From assembly GCA_021776135.1 (NCBI GenBank), contig JAJFGL010000041.1, forward strand, positions 43,994 to 107,993: a stretch of 64,000 nt of DNA, read 5' to 3'. A program made the position numbers and the translations under genes. The notes under the pieces were generated by a model. The model searched no databases. It saw only the letters and a list, made by a program, of their open reading frames with translations, and was not told the DNA's origin. Source of the DNA: Kiloniellaceae bacterium. Its GTDB lineage: Bacteria > Pseudomonadota > Alphaproteobacteria > Kiloniellales > J153. This document shows positions 11,288 to 20,361 of the stretch, one piece after another (within the stretch, counting starts at the first letter, position 1; each line of letters starts with the position of its first letter).

Positions 11288-12627
11288 TCAGCCCCGGGAG
11301 AACCCCAAGACCTTTCGCTGTTCATGCCAGCCGATCGGGATGCCCTTTCTGAACCGCTCAAGCTCCAGGTCTGCCGGTTGGTAGCCGTCGAGTATGGCCT
11401 CGACAATGTCGGGCGCCAGGAAAGCCAAGCGGAGGATGCGCCCGACATAACGCGGGGTGACACCCTCGGCCTTGGCGATAGTTTGGATCGAGGGGGCTTG
11501 CCCGGAGAACAATTTCTCCTTCCAGGCCTGGGCACGGGTCAGCGCCTTGATCAGCGCAGCGTTGATGCGCGGCCGCCTCCCCCTTGTATTTCCTGGTGGG
11601 ATCACGAGCCGCATCTCGCCGGAGCAGAGCTTTAGCCGCGCGGGAACGTGGAGGGTCAAGGTGTCGCCCCCAACCTGCGGCCTGGGGGCCCCCTCCATGT
11701 CGATCGATGACTCATCACCCAGCAAGGCATGCCTGAGCCCGTTGCGGCGGAGGACGATCCGGATCTCTCGTTCGCTCACAGTGACGCGGGCCACAATCCG
11801 GAGAACGAAGGCACGTTGCCCGGAGCCGCTCATTCGCGGCCATCGCTCGGCCTGATTCCTGGCCGCGACCATGAGACGCTCCTGGTCGCGGGGCGGGAGG
11901 GAGTCCCCAAGCTCGTCGATCACCAGGCCCGAGTCTTTGAGCCAGGCGGCGATCCGCGCGGCAACCAACTCTTCGATTTCTCGGGCCGGGATCCGGATGA
12001 TCGACCCGGCATCGCCGTCGCGATGTTGGAGCAGAGCCTGGCCCACGTAGTAGCGGTAACGCACCCCGTTCTTGACCGCGTGGGACGGGCTCAGGCGGTT
12101 GCCGCGCTCGTCATGAAGAATCCCGGCGAGCAGGCTCGGCTCCCTGGATCCATTGCCCGCGCCGGTCGAGGGCATTACCGGCAAGCTTCGCCTGTACGGC
12201 GTCCCAGGTCTCGGCATCGATAATCGCCGCGTGCTGGCCCTCGTAGACTTCACCCTTGTGTGCGATCCGGCCGGCATAGAGCGGGTTGCCGAGGAGCTTG
12301 TAAATGTAGCCGCGGCTCAGGGGCCGGCCGCCGCGCATGCGTCCGTTTTCCGCCTTGCGGATCTTGGTCGCAAGTCTCAGCCAGTCAACCTCCTCTTTCA
12401 CCCGGCGCACGTTACCGTGCTCCGGGTAGAGATGGAATACGGTCCGCACGGTCTCGGCCTCGGCTTCGTTGATCACCAGGCTGCGGTCCTTGGCCTCATA
12501 GCCGAGCGGCACGAAGCCCCCCATCCACATACCCTTCTTTTTGGAGGCGGCGATCTTGTCGCGGATTCGTTCGCCGGTGACCTCGCGCTCGAACTGGGCG
12601 AAGGAGAGCAGCATGTTGCGGGTGAGC
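11288..12627 (-). pseudogene. Large serine recombinase, 5'-truncated and frameshifted
   Basis: Two overlapping minus-strand frames together give most of a serine recombinase of the phage/ICE type. The upstream part carries SFAQFEREVTGERIRDKIA and GGFVPLGYEA, then the Recombinase domain (YIYKLLGNPLYAGRI). The downstream part carries the zinc-ribbon-like LLAGILHDERGN and the helix-turn-helix C-terminus (SIQTIAKAEGVTPRYVGRIL). The frames switch near 12150-12165 (GGGCAATGG), so there is a one-base shift. The catalytic N-terminal domain is missing because the IS6-family copy starts at 12628. It is probably dead and marks a former mobile element next to tRNA-Ser. Confidence 0.85.
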
Positions 12628-13078
12628 GGCATTGACACGTTAAGTAGGTGGCCGCTGCGGTCAGGTGCCGTTACCGTCACTGCATGGCACCGATATCCTT
12701 CAAGCGACATCGCTTTCCGCCCGTGATTATCCAGTACGCGGTTTGGCTCTACGCTCGGTTCACCCTGTCGTTTCGCGATGTCGAGGATCTGCTGGCCGAG
12801 CGTGGCATCGACGTTTCGAATGAGGCGGTCCGGCGCTGGTTCCTGAAATTCGGGCGGCTGATCGCTGGCAATCTTAAGCGTAGTCGCCCGCGAGCGAGCA
12901 CTCGCTGGCATCTCGATGAGATGGTCATCAAAATCCGTGGCCGGAAACATTGGTTGTGGCGAGCGGTCGACGACGAAGGCGAGGTGCTCGACTTTCTGGT
13001 TCAGCCACGGCGCTGTGCGCGGTCGGCACAGAGGCTCCTGCGAAAACTGTTGAAGAAGCAGGGCTTTGCGCCGAAGAG
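12628..13078 (+). mobile_element. IS6-family insertion sequence, 3'-truncated
   Basis: The left terminal repeat GGCATTGACACGTTAAGT starts at 12628 and matches the end of a second degenerate copy at 45721. A transposase frame follows and loses family similarity after about 13078. The right end is not recognisable, so the element can no longer move alone. It sits exactly where the recombinase gene loses its 5' part. Confidence 0.8.
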
Positions 13079-13148
13079 CGGGATCGATCTCACGCTCTCC
13101 ACGCTCGGTCTCCCCAAATCGTTCAAGCATAGTGGTAGAGCAGGATGA
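12684..13148 (+). pseudogene. IS6-family DDE transposase, C-terminally truncated
   Basis: It starts MAPISFKRHRFPP and shows the IS6 features WLYARFTLSFRDVEDLLAERGI, RRWFLKFG, the first catalytic Asp in WHLDEM and the second in WRAVDDEGEVLDF (as read from these motifs). After KKQGFAPK (about 13077) the sequence diverges, where intact relatives continue with VTDKLRSY and the catalytic Glu. About 95 residues are lost and replaced by unrelated codons. It is closely related to the intact copy at 56326-57021. Confidence 0.85.
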
Positions 13149-13245
13149 AAGCCCCGCCCAGGAGGAGATCGGTCTTGATGGCTCTCCTTTCGGTTTCGTG
13201 ATCCTGCGTAGGATGAGCAAAGAGGAAGAGGTGTGGCGTTGCCGC

Positions 13246-13902
13246 TTAGCGTGCCGGCTCGTTTTCGATCACAACCGTGCGTGTCGTGCCGCTGGGGCCC
13301 GGAAAGTCGGCGAAGAGGGCCCGAATCATGAGCGGAACGACGCGGCCGATTTCGGCTTCAGGTCCGACGCTTACGACCCGCCCTTCGAAGACTTTTTTCG
13401 TTTGGCCTTGTCGCCAGGCCCCTGCTTCCAGGAATTCCAGCATCAAGGTACGGCGATATATCGTGCGTGTTTGCTCGGTATAACCCAGAGGTACATGGCC
13501 GCCGCTTTCGTAGAGTCGGGCGGAAAAATCTTCGCCCTCTGCGGTCCGTCCCCGTATGACACTGTACCGGTCAGGGTAGTAACCATAGACGGGCACGGGT
13601 CTGCTTTCCGAGGTGCCGGCGCCGATACCGTAGTCCAGCCGGATGACATATTCGCTTTGTCCTAAGCCTTTGGCCTGGAGAAATCCGCGAGTCTGCAGTT
13701 CGTTGACCACGCGGGTGGCGTAGGACGCGAACTCCAGGCTGGTGCTTTTGGCCTCATCGGCGGGGAATAAGACGAAGCTCCGTGGCGCCGGCGAGGAGGT
13801 CAAGGTATGAAAACCCGTGACCTCCGCGCTGAAGGGTAGGCTTGCACATGCGGCTATCCCCAAAAGAACGGGCACTAAGAGGAAGACGGCGAGATATCTC
13901 AT
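13246..13902 (-). CDS. DUF4136-type lipoprotein
   Basis: Small predicted outer-membrane lipoprotein of unknown function. The start at the second of two adjacent ATGs (13902) gives the best spacing from AAGGA. The signal peptide ends in the lipobox GIAAC at about residue 19. The body has the DUF4136 pattern: an early FHTL segment, a central YVIRLDYGIG strand and a later TLMLEFLEAG strand. It lies just before the island of heme proteins on the same strand as the terminal cytochrome genes but has no heme motif. The family assignment is by eye. Confidence 0.75.
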   Translation of the reverse strand: MRYLAVFLLVPVLLGIAACASLPFSAEVTGFHTLTSSPAPRSFVLFPADEAKSTSLEFASYATRVVNELQTRGFLQAKGLGQSEYVIRLDYGIGAGTSESRPVPVYGYYPDRYSVIRGRTAEGEDFSARLYESGGHVPLGYTEQTRTIYRRTLMLEFLEAGAWRQGQTKKVFEGRVVSVGPEAEIGRVVPLMIRALFADFPGPSGTTRTVVIENEPAR

Positions 13903-13951
13903 CATAATCCTTATATAGGGCGTTGATGGGCCCTTGGCGACCCGCCCGGAA

Positions 13952-14905
13952 TCACGGTCGTTGCCCAATAAATGCACGGTGCATATAGACGATTATGGCA
14001 TCAATCTGCTCCGTTTCCAGGACCTGGCGGAAGGCCGGCATGGAGGTGTTGGGCAGTCCATCGAGTATCACTTGCCGCAGGCGGTCGTCGCTTAGGCGTG
14101 CCCTGACAGGAAGGTCTGTAAAGGAAGGCGGACTGGGATCGAGGAAGGTGCCAATCCAATTGCGGCCCGTGCCATCCGCTGCGTGACATAGGGCGCAGGC
14201 TTGTTGATACACGTTCTGGCCCGCGCGCTGCTGCGGTGTCAAATTAGCTAGGCCGGGGATTCGGTCGTGCAGGTTCTCTTCCTCATGATCATAGCCGCGT
14301 CCGTATTCCTCATGTTCGCCGTGGTCCTCTTGCCAGTTGCTTGGCTTCGGCAATAGCGAACCATCTGATTTTACGGTGCTTTCAGGCCGCTGCCCTTGGG
14401 CGGCGCCTTGGACCGTTCCCCGGATCGTGCCCTCATGGCAAACGCTGCAGGTGCGTCTGAACAGATCGAGGCCGGAGCGTTGCGTGGCGCTTAGCTCGAT
14501 CTCTCGCGCGTCGACGGCCAAAGTCCCGCTGACGAAGGGAAAGGCGGCGCCGTTGCGGCGCTCGTGATCCGGCCAACCGTTTGCGGCGGTGTGATAGTGT
14601 GTGTTGTGGGCGCCGCAACGTACCAGGGCCTCGAGCACGAAGGCCGCGACGGCCTCGATCTCGGTATCGTCCAGGATCTCCGAGAAGGACTGCATAGCGC
14701 TCTGCGCGCGACCGTGCCGCACCGCCCGTTCGATCCGATCGGCGGTCAGGTCAGAACTCGTGGTAAAATCACGTGGTACCGGATATAGGTATTTCGAGGC
14801 TACTGTTTGCGCGTCGCCGTTGTACCCATGGCAGAAATAACAGCGGACGTTGTAGATGGCACGCCCACGCTCCAGAACCGTATTAGCCGTATCGTCACAA
14901 CTCAG
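13952..14905 (-). CDS. Triheme c-type cytochrome frame without its own start (likely -1 frameshift extension)
   Basis: The open frame contains three heme motifs: CYFCH (near 14830), CSVCH and CALCH, each followed by a cytochrome c class I-like module. The first heme motif lies upstream of every possible ATG, GTG or TTG in the frame. The nearest candidate, GTG at 14722, would delete it, and no signal peptide is encoded. Immediately upstream the preceding cytochrome gene ends in GTA AAA AAA AAC TGA. A -1 slip on A AAA AAC joins the two frames exactly. So this is probably the second half of a six-heme periplasmic protein, made by frameshifting or transcriptional slippage, or a single gene with a homopolymer error in the sequence. 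Confidence 0.75.
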   Translation of the reverse strand: MSCDDTANTVLERGRAIYNVRCYFCHGYNGDAQTVASKYLYPVPRDFTTSSDLTADRIERAVRHGRAQSAMQSFSEILDDTEIEAVAAFVLEALVRCGAHNTHYHTAANGWPDHERRNGAAFPFVSGTLAVDAREIELSATQRSGLDLFRRTCSVCHEGTIRGTVQGAAQGQRPESTVKSDGSLLPKPSNWQEDHGEHEEYGRGYDHEEENLHDRIPGLANLTPQQRAGQNVYQQACALCHAADGTGRNWIGTFLDPSPPSFTDLPVRARLSDDRLRQVILDGLPNTSMPAFRQVLETEQIDAIIVYMHRAFIGQRP

Positions 14906-16038
14906 TTTTTTTTTACGGGCATGTGATCGGTATGGGATGCTGGTGCGGCCTGGGGCGCATGATCATGATCTGGTCCAGGCACTGCCGACAACTTCGCATT
15001 GGTAAAAGCCTGATACACATACTCAGCGACGTCGGCGATTTGCTGTAGAGTGAGCACCTTGGACCAGGCCGGCATATCGGTGCCGCGCACGCCCTTGGCG
15101 ATCCCCTCGAAGAGGTTCGGCCGATCGTATTCGGCGCGGGCGCGCGGCGCGGTGAAATCCTTCGGCTTGCGGCGCATGAAATAGGCACGCGGGCCGCTCC
15201 CATCGCCTTTCATGCCATGACATTGGCTGCAATTGGCCTCATAGAATATCCGGCCGGCAGTCGTGTCGCCTATCAAGCCGATTGGGAAGGGGGCTTCCGG
15301 GTCCTTAACGTGGCCACCATGATCGTGCCCGCCAGTTGTCGTGCTTTGCTTTGCCGCGACCTTGCCGTGTTCGGGGCTCTCAGGTTCGCCATCTTGTGGG
15401 GAGCGCCCGAAAGTCATGCGGATGTAGTCGATCACGGCCGCGAGCTCTTCTCGGTCATACTTCGTTGCGAACGGCATCATCGCGGTGCCGGTGACGCCGT
15501 AGGTCACCGCGTGGATCATACGCTGACGCGATATTTCTTGCGCTTTCTTGGAGGTAAAATCGAAGGGCGGCGGATTCAGGCTGTTCTGGGCCCAAGACGC
15601 GGCATTGCCACGTTCGCCATGGCAGACGCTGCAGGTCCGGGCATAAATCCTGCGCCCAACACCGGCATCGGCTACCGGCGCGGGAAGCATCAGGGCTTCG
15701 CGTATATAGTCGATAACTCGCGGCAACATATTCTTATCCAGAACGCGGTCCAACTGAGCAACTACCTCCGGCTCATGGTCTTCGCGAACCGCAGATATCA
15801 TGGCATCCCGGGTCAAGCGGGCAACTGCTTCCGGGGAAGTAAAATCGACACTCGCACTCTCACCGGTACCCTCGGAACCATGACAGGCGGCGCAGTTGTG
15901 GACGTAGGCATCGCGCGTTGCGAGCATCTGTGCACCCGTGGCGAGCCTATCGTCGTGATCGTGTGCCCCCACGTCGGCGACATTAAAGAAGACGCACGCA
16001 AGGATAGTAGTCAGCCCAATCAGAAAACTTCGTCGCAT
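14902..16038 (-). CDS. Triheme class I cytochrome c
   Basis: Exported electron-transfer protein of 378 residues. The ATG at 16038 is chosen because it begins a signal peptide (MRRSFLIGLTTIL, ending near VGAHDHDD); the longer frame has no such start. Three cytochrome c modules follow with CAACH, CSVCH and CSQCH, each ending in an M-x-x-F/W-type distal region (MLPRV, MMPFA, DMPAW). A His-rich linker (GGHDHGGH) precedes the third module. The C-terminus is HMPVKKN, ending on a nine-A tract that looks like a frameshift site. It follows the seven-heme membrane cytochrome gene, and both are minus strand. Confidence 0.9.
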   Translation of the reverse strand: MRRSFLIGLTTILACVFFNVADVGAHDHDDRLATGAQMLATRDAYVHNCAACHGSEGTGESASVDFTSPEAVARLTRDAMISAVREDHEPEVVAQLDRVLDKNMLPRVIDYIREALMLPAPVADAGVGRRIYARTCSVCHGERGNAASWAQNSLNPPPFDFTSKKAQEISRQRMIHAVTYGVTGTAMMPFATKYDREELAAVIDYIRMTFGRSPQDGEPESPEHGKVAAKQSTTTGGHDHGGHVKDPEAPFPIGLIGDTTAGRIFYEANCSQCHGMKGDGSGPRAYFMRRKPKDFTAPRARAEYDRPNLFEGIAKGVRGTDMPAWSKVLTLQQIADVAEYVYQAFTNAKLSAVPGPDHDHAPQAAPASHTDHMPVKKN

Positions 16039-16199
16039 AAGTGCATTCGCTTTTTTTCTGGATCGGCTCGCCCGTTTTGGCGATCGCATCCAACTGTTAT
16101 GTCCGGTCGAGCCGGGGGTGAAGTTATAGCTTTGATGAAAGAGGTTGCGAGTGTGACTTGTCAAGCCATAGACCTGACGCTCAAGGCGGCCGGCCCGGA

Positions 16200-17054
16200 T
16201 CACAAGATGTGGCATTCAAAGCATAGGCCTTTTTCGGTGCGCGGCTTTCTGGCGTGGTCGTGGCTGTAGGGTACATGACAGGATACGCATCCGACGCGCC
16301 CATTGGGCAGGAGCACTTCGTCCGCCAGAGCGCTTCGGGGCCGGTAGTCGCCGCTTCGCGCCGCTTTGTCGTACTCGGCGCCAACGGGATGGTCCATGCC
16401 GCGAGGGGCCGGACTGACCGGAGAATCACTGAATCCCAACACGGCGACTTGTCGGCTGGATGGCATGCGGTCGTCATGGCAAATTAGACAACGCTGGGAA
16501 TAAGGGTCCAGGCTGGCCGATGACCGGGACCAAACGTCGAAATGCGCCGACTTCAACAAGGATTCGCCCTTGTCGGGCATGGAATCGAAGAAGCTGGCGT
16601 CATGGCAGGACGTGCAGAGGTCCTCGCCGACCGACGCCGCGCGCATCAACCTCGGATTATCTCCATGCAAGGCGTGACAGGTACTACAGGTAAAACGTCC
16701 ATCGCGGTCTAAAGGAAAGGCTGCGGAAAGCTGCCGCTCGGGACGAAATCCGCTAGGGTGGCTGGCATCTATGGCACCTCCATGGCACCCGCTGCAAAGC
16801 TGCTCCTGATCGGCGATCAAGCCCGCCGAGATCGGCTGTGCCGCGTCAGGGCTAGCCGTATGACACTCCTGGCAGTCGAGAACGGCATGGCTGCCGGTCG
16901 CCACCACGACCGCCGGTTCCATACTATTCAACCCGGGCACCTTGAAGACGATGAGAGCAAGCAAGAGGCCGATTGAGGCATAGGCCGCGGCCACCGCAGC
17001 CAGGCGGAGGCGGTCGACAGCTTTATGCAGGGGGGCAAGCCCGGACTGCGGCAT
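16200..17054 (-). CDS. Membrane-anchored seven-heme cytochrome c
   Basis: Probable quinol-side or periplasmic electron carrier. An uncleaved N-terminal anchor (about residues 17-40, ASIGLLLALIVFKV) is followed by seven CXXCH motifs: CQECH, CSGCH, CSTCH, CTSCH, CLICH, CVSCH and CFECH. Spacing and the many extra histidines suggest the cytochrome c3/NrfH-like multiheme class, but it is longer than NapC/NrfH and has more hemes. The anchor position suggests it takes electrons from, or gives them to, the inner-membrane pool and passes them to the cytochrome encoded downstream. The family subtype is not certain. Confidence 0.9.
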   Translation of the reverse strand: MPQSGLAPLHKAVDRLRLAAVAAAYASIGLLLALIVFKVPGLNSMEPAVVVATGSHAVLDCQECHTASPDAAQPISAGLIADQEQLCSGCHGGAIDASHPSGFRPERQLSAAFPLDRDGRFTCSTCHALHGDNPRLMRAASVGEDLCTSCHDASFFDSMPDKGESLLKSAHFDVWSRSSASLDPYSQRCLICHDDRMPSSRQVAVLGFSDSPVSPAPRGMDHPVGAEYDKAARSGDYRPRSALADEVLLPNGRVGCVSCHVPYSHDHARKPRTEKGLCFECHIL

Positions 17055-17169
17055 AGGGTATGCCCGTCGGTTGGGAAAACTAGTGCCTATCTAGCCCAAA
17101 CGATTGAACATTCCGTGAACTTCGGGACCCAAACTCGCCCTTGGGAGGCTGAAAACCGGCTCTCGCTGG

Positions 17170-17916
17170 CTAGAGACCGATTGCCATGCGGTGGCTCGGC
17201 ATCTCCTCAAACCCGGCAAGTTGCTGAAGTCTCGGTACGTTCTTCAGCAGCACTAACTTGCTGTCGAGGATCTTGATTAGGCCGTCTGTGCTGAGGCGGC
17301 TGAAAGTCCGGCTGATCGTCTCGCTTGTAACGCCCAGATGGTCGGCTATGTCTTTGCGGGGCATCAGCGTATGCACCAAATTCGGATCCTCGTCATCCAT
17401 CTTCCAGCGCTGGCTTAGCAACAGAAGGAAGGCCGCCAATCTCTCCGGCACCAACTTCCGGCCGAGTAATATCGCGTGGTCGTATTGCGCTTCGATTTCA
17501 TCCATTGCCGTCACAAGCAGAGCGAAACATAGCGAGGGATGGATCCGTATAAAATCCGCGAATGGTTCTTTCTCGAACGCGCAAACCTCGAGATCGGTGA
17601 TTGTCTCTGCCGTACAGTGGGCACCGGCGCTGCGTTTTATGCTGCCCAAAAGATCGCCGGTACCTAGGAACCCGGTGACTTGCTGCTTGCCGTTGCGTGC
17701 GCTGCGGTACAGTTTGACCATGCCCCGCGTGATGACGAAGACCTTTTTGATGTCATCATCCTGCTCGAAGATAATCTGGCTACGATCGAATCGGTATCTC
17801 TTGGATAACGCCTGAAATTGCGCCCGTTCGATAGAGTTTATATGGGAGCACAAAGATATATGACGAACGACACAATGCCGGCAGTCCGGCCGTGCATTTT
17901 TTGTAACGCAGAGCAT
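17170..17916 (-). CDS. FNR-type oxygen-responsive regulator (FnrL-like)
   Basis: Crp/Fnr-family transcription factor of 248 residues. The N-terminus has C12-x2-C15-x7-C23 (CRHCVVRHISLC), the cysteine spacing of FnrL proteins that bind an oxygen-labile 4Fe-4S cluster. Further cysteines at about 100 and 111 could supply the fourth ligand. A cyclic-nucleotide-fold domain and the C-terminal helix-turn-helix PRKDIADHLGVTSETISRTF follow. The E-T-I-S-R recognition helix predicts TTGAT-N4-ATCAA sites. Such sites occur at 18820, 20260 and 42724 in this window, so it probably controls the cytochrome island and hemA under low oxygen. Confidence 0.92.
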   Translation of the reverse strand: MLCVTKNARPDCRHCVVRHISLCSHINSIERAQFQALSKRYRFDRSQIIFEQDDDIKKVFVITRGMVKLYRSARNGKQQVTGFLGTGDLLGSIKRSAGAHCTAETITDLEVCAFEKEPFADFIRIHPSLCFALLVTAMDEIEAQYDHAILLGRKLVPERLAAFLLLLSQRWKMDDEDPNLVHTLMPRKDIADHLGVTSETISRTFSRLSTDGLIKILDSKLVLLKNVPRLQQLAGFEEMPSHRMAIGL

Positions 17917-18079
17917 TGCTGGCCTAGCCTGTTCGCATCGCTCAAAAGGGAGCGAAATGTGGATCCATGTGCGCAGCCGTTATCCGGCTGTGGATTTTCC
18001 CATGCTTGACCCGAGCAGCCAGCATGGCATTCTGTACCATAAGTGCCTGAATAATGGGGACGGAGCAACGAATTTGCGA

Positions 18080-18798
18080 ATGCCAAGGGTGCCCTTAATC
18101 GGGACCGCCATCGTTGCGGCATTGTTTCATTGGCAAATTATGTCTTGGCCGCCGATTTCAACCTCGATTCTTTCGTGAACCATATCGTGGATGCCTATGG
18201 CGGCGTTAAAGCGGTCGGATAGACTTCGGTCAGGCGTCAGCATGGCCGGACGATTTCGACAATGCGCGGTGGCGTGGTTGGGGCGGTGCTTCGCGAACTC
18301 AGCGGCTTTGACAAGTTTCGCATCGAGATCGCCTATCCCGGTCCTAAGGTCGAACTACGCATCCTTAACGGGGGCCAAGGATGGAATCAGAGCGGCACCG
18401 GGCCCTTGCCAATGCATGGGGCCATGCGCCTGCAGGCGGCGCGGCTGTCTTTGCCCCAACTCCTCGTTGCGCGTCGCAATGGGCGGAACGACGTCGGGCC
18501 GCTTAAGGGGCGTGATGGCGCTGACTTGCGTCGTCTTCATCTGCCGCTTGATCCGGGATTGTCCCTTTTCATCGATGCCGATCTGGAGACCGGACTGGTT
18601 AAACGCTCGATCGGGGTGATCATGGTGAACGGTCAAGCCATAGAATTCATTTCGGAATATGCTGATTTCAAGGTCTGGGAAGGAATCATGCTTCCAGGCC
18701 GAGAGAAACAATACGCGATGGGCCAATACATCGGCTATACCATGATCGATCTAGTCGAATTTCCCCAGGAATTGATGAACGAGCGGTTCCAACCGTGA
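18080..18798 (+). pseudogene. Decayed exported protein of unknown family
   Basis: A good signal peptide (MPRVPLIGTAIVAALF) starts at 18080, but the mature sequence continues only after a one-base shift near 18131 (LANYVLAADFNLDSFV). It then meets a TAG at 18220-18222 and resumes in the same frame to 18798. The downstream part (RELSGFDKFRIEIAYPGPKVE, IEFISEYADFKVWEG) resembles proteins that sense or carry lipids, with strands around a central groove, but I do not recognise the family. Two lesions make it a likely pseudogene. The intact ancestor probably belonged to the cytochrome island. Confidence 0.6.
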
Positions 18799-18819
18799 CC
18801 AAGAACCGGTGACAGCAGC

Positions 18820-18833
18820 TTGATTTGGATCAT
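18820..18833 (+). promoter_or_regulatory. FNR box
   Basis: TTGATTTGGATCAT matches the FNR consensus TTGAT-N4-ATCAA except for the last base. It lies 194 bases before the NHL lipoprotein start, in the gap after the decayed gene. Confidence 0.65.
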
Positions 18834-18916
18834 TGAGGTTCCCAGTCGTAAGGTGATATTTGACTGGCTAAGCCATATGCACGTGGATCGCGAGTCCATA
18901 CCGGCAGAAACACAAT

Positions 18917-18976
18917 GCGGTTTGACTAAGACCATGCCTTATCCAAGCGGTTTGACTAAGACCATGCCTTATCCAA
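18917..18976 (+). repeat. Two exact tandem copies of a 30-base unit
   Basis: The unit begins GCGGTTTGACTAAG and ends CCTTATCCAA; copies lie at 18917-18946 and 18947-18976. The repeat lies upstream of the NHL lipoprotein start, in its probable leader, so it may duplicate a promoter element or be a replication slip. No hairpin is formed. Confidence 0.9.
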
Positions 18977-19026
18977 CAGCTTCGGCGCCCGCCCGCCTTG
19001 CGGGGTGCAATTTTTCTCAGCGGATC

Positions 19027-20106
19027 ATGCGACTTCCAGCGCAATGGCTTCGATTCCCGTGGGCCGCCGCGTTTCTGCTGACGGTCGCGGCCTGCGCCGC
19101 GCCGGAGCCGCCGAAAGCGGTAGAGATCGTATATCCGCCCGCACCTGAAGAACCGCGCTACTACTATGATCGGACCCTTTACGGGAGCACGAACGTCAAA
19201 CCGGAAACCTCGACCGACCGGCTGCGGCGTTTCGCGACCGGGCAGTCGGAGCGGGGCCGGGGGTTCGCGAAGCCGTTCGACGTGCGGGCCGACAATGGGC
19301 GCATATTTATCAGCGACACCGTGAACCGGCGTGTGGCGGTTCTCGATTTTCCGCAGCAACGCTATTACGAGATAGGGACACAGGGGGTCGGTCGCCTGGC
19401 CAAGCCGCTCGGCCTGACCACCGACGCTCAGGGCCATCTCTATGTGGTTGACGGCACGGCGAAGCGGATCCTGGTTTACGATCTGGAAGGCACCTACCTG
19501 AAAAGCATCGGGACTGGAGAAATTCTGTCGCGCCCGTCGGGAATTGCCGTGAACCCAGATGGGTCCAGGATCTACGTCGTCGATACCGGGGGCGTGTCCA
19601 GCAAGGATCATACGATCCACGTCTTCGGCCCGGACGGCAAGCACCTGTTTAATATAGGGACCCGCGGAAAGGAAGATGGGAATCTTAACCTACCGCTCAT
19701 GGCGGCCATGGCCCCGGATGGCAACTTGTACGTCTCCGACAGCGGAAACTTCCGGGTTCAGGTCTTCGATCCGGATGGCAACTTCGTCAAGACCATCGGC
19801 AGTATCGGCCGTCGGCCCGGGCAGTTCTCACATCCCAAGGGGATCGCAGTCGATTCCGACGGCAGGATCTTCATCGTCGATAGCGGATTCGCGAATTTCC
19901 AGATCTTCGATAACCAGGGCCAGATCCTTTTATTCGTAGGTGAAAGAAACGAACGCGGCGGGCCCGGTCAATATATTCTGCCGTCGGGAATTTCGGTCGA
20001 CGTGGACGGGCGAATATATTTCGTCGACCAATTCTTCCGCAAAGTGGACGTTTTCCGCCCGGCCGCGCTTTCACCGGAGGCGCCCCTGGGCCAGCCTCCC
20101 GGCTGA
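19027..20106 (+). CDS. NHL-repeat beta-propeller lipoprotein
   Basis: Lipid-anchored six-bladed beta-propeller of 359 residues. The start at 19027 gives a signal peptide ending in the lipobox LTVAAC. Blades carry NHL-type pairs such as GRIFISDTVNRRVAVLD, GHLYVVDGTAKRILVYD, GNLYVSDSGNFRVQVFD and GRIFIVDSGFANFQIFD. The function is unknown. NHL propellers often accompany multiheme cytochromes in porin-cytochrome type clusters, where they are thought to act as surface or periplasmic scaffolds. A related protein is encoded at 29242. An FNR box and a tandem repeat lie upstream. Confidence 0.88.
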   Translation: MRLPAQWLRFPWAAAFLLTVAACAAPEPPKAVEIVYPPAPEEPRYYYDRTLYGSTNVKPETSTDRLRRFATGQSERGRGFAKPFDVRADNGRIFISDTVNRRVAVLDFPQQRYYEIGTQGVGRLAKPLGLTTDAQGHLYVVDGTAKRILVYDLEGTYLKSIGTGEILSRPSGIAVNPDGSRIYVVDTGGVSSKDHTIHVFGPDGKHLFNIGTRGKEDGNLNLPLMAAMAPDGNLYVSDSGNFRVQVFDPDGNFVKTIGSIGRRPGQFSHPKGIAVDSDGRIFIVDSGFANFQIFDNQGQILLFVGERNERGGPGQYILPSGISVDVDGRIYFVDQFFRKVDVFRPAALSPEAPLGQPPG

Positions 20107-20234
20107 GCCGGTTTTCTAAAGGACGGCTAGGGCGAGGCACGGCGCGACGTGACACGAAATATGCCATTTATTTCAATCTATTAGACTTTTTCTGCGGCAT
20201 GTCAGCAGGATATTAGATCGCCCGCGCTGATTTA

Positions 20235-20255
20235 ATTCTTACAGAAACCTTACAA
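20235..20255 (+). promoter_or_regulatory. Direct-repeat operator of the 39-41 kb two-component system (copy 1)
   Basis: ATTCTTACA-GAAAC-CTTACAA: two CTTACA half-sites 11 bases apart, the geometry of OmpR/PhoB-family regulators. The same sequence with two changes lies at 41581, and a weaker copy lies upstream of the response regulator. Five bases downstream is an FNR box. Confidence 0.6.
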
Positions 20256-20259
20256 ATTC

Positions 20260-20273
20260 TTGATTTAGATCAG
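20260..20273 (+). promoter_or_regulatory. FNR box before the tetraheme cytochrome operon
   Basis: TTGATTTAGATCAG matches TTGAT-N4-ATCAA except for the last base. It lies 89 bases before the start at 20362 and next to the CTTACA direct repeat, so oxygen and the two-component signal may be integrated here. Confidence 0.7.
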
Positions 20274-20361
20274 TGACTGATGATTAGTATTGGCGTCTAA
20301 ATGCACGATCAAAAAGGGGTTAACCCTAAAATATGGTTAATACGAATGTACGGAGGTACAA

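Noticed and set aside
13246..13665. Plus-strand frame 13066-13665 as a gene
   Set aside because: It is antisense to the lipoprotein gene and joins IS debris; no family features.
16200..17054. NapC/NrfH assignment for the membrane cytochrome
   Set aside because: Seven hemes and the greater length do not fit the four-heme NapC/NrfH family.
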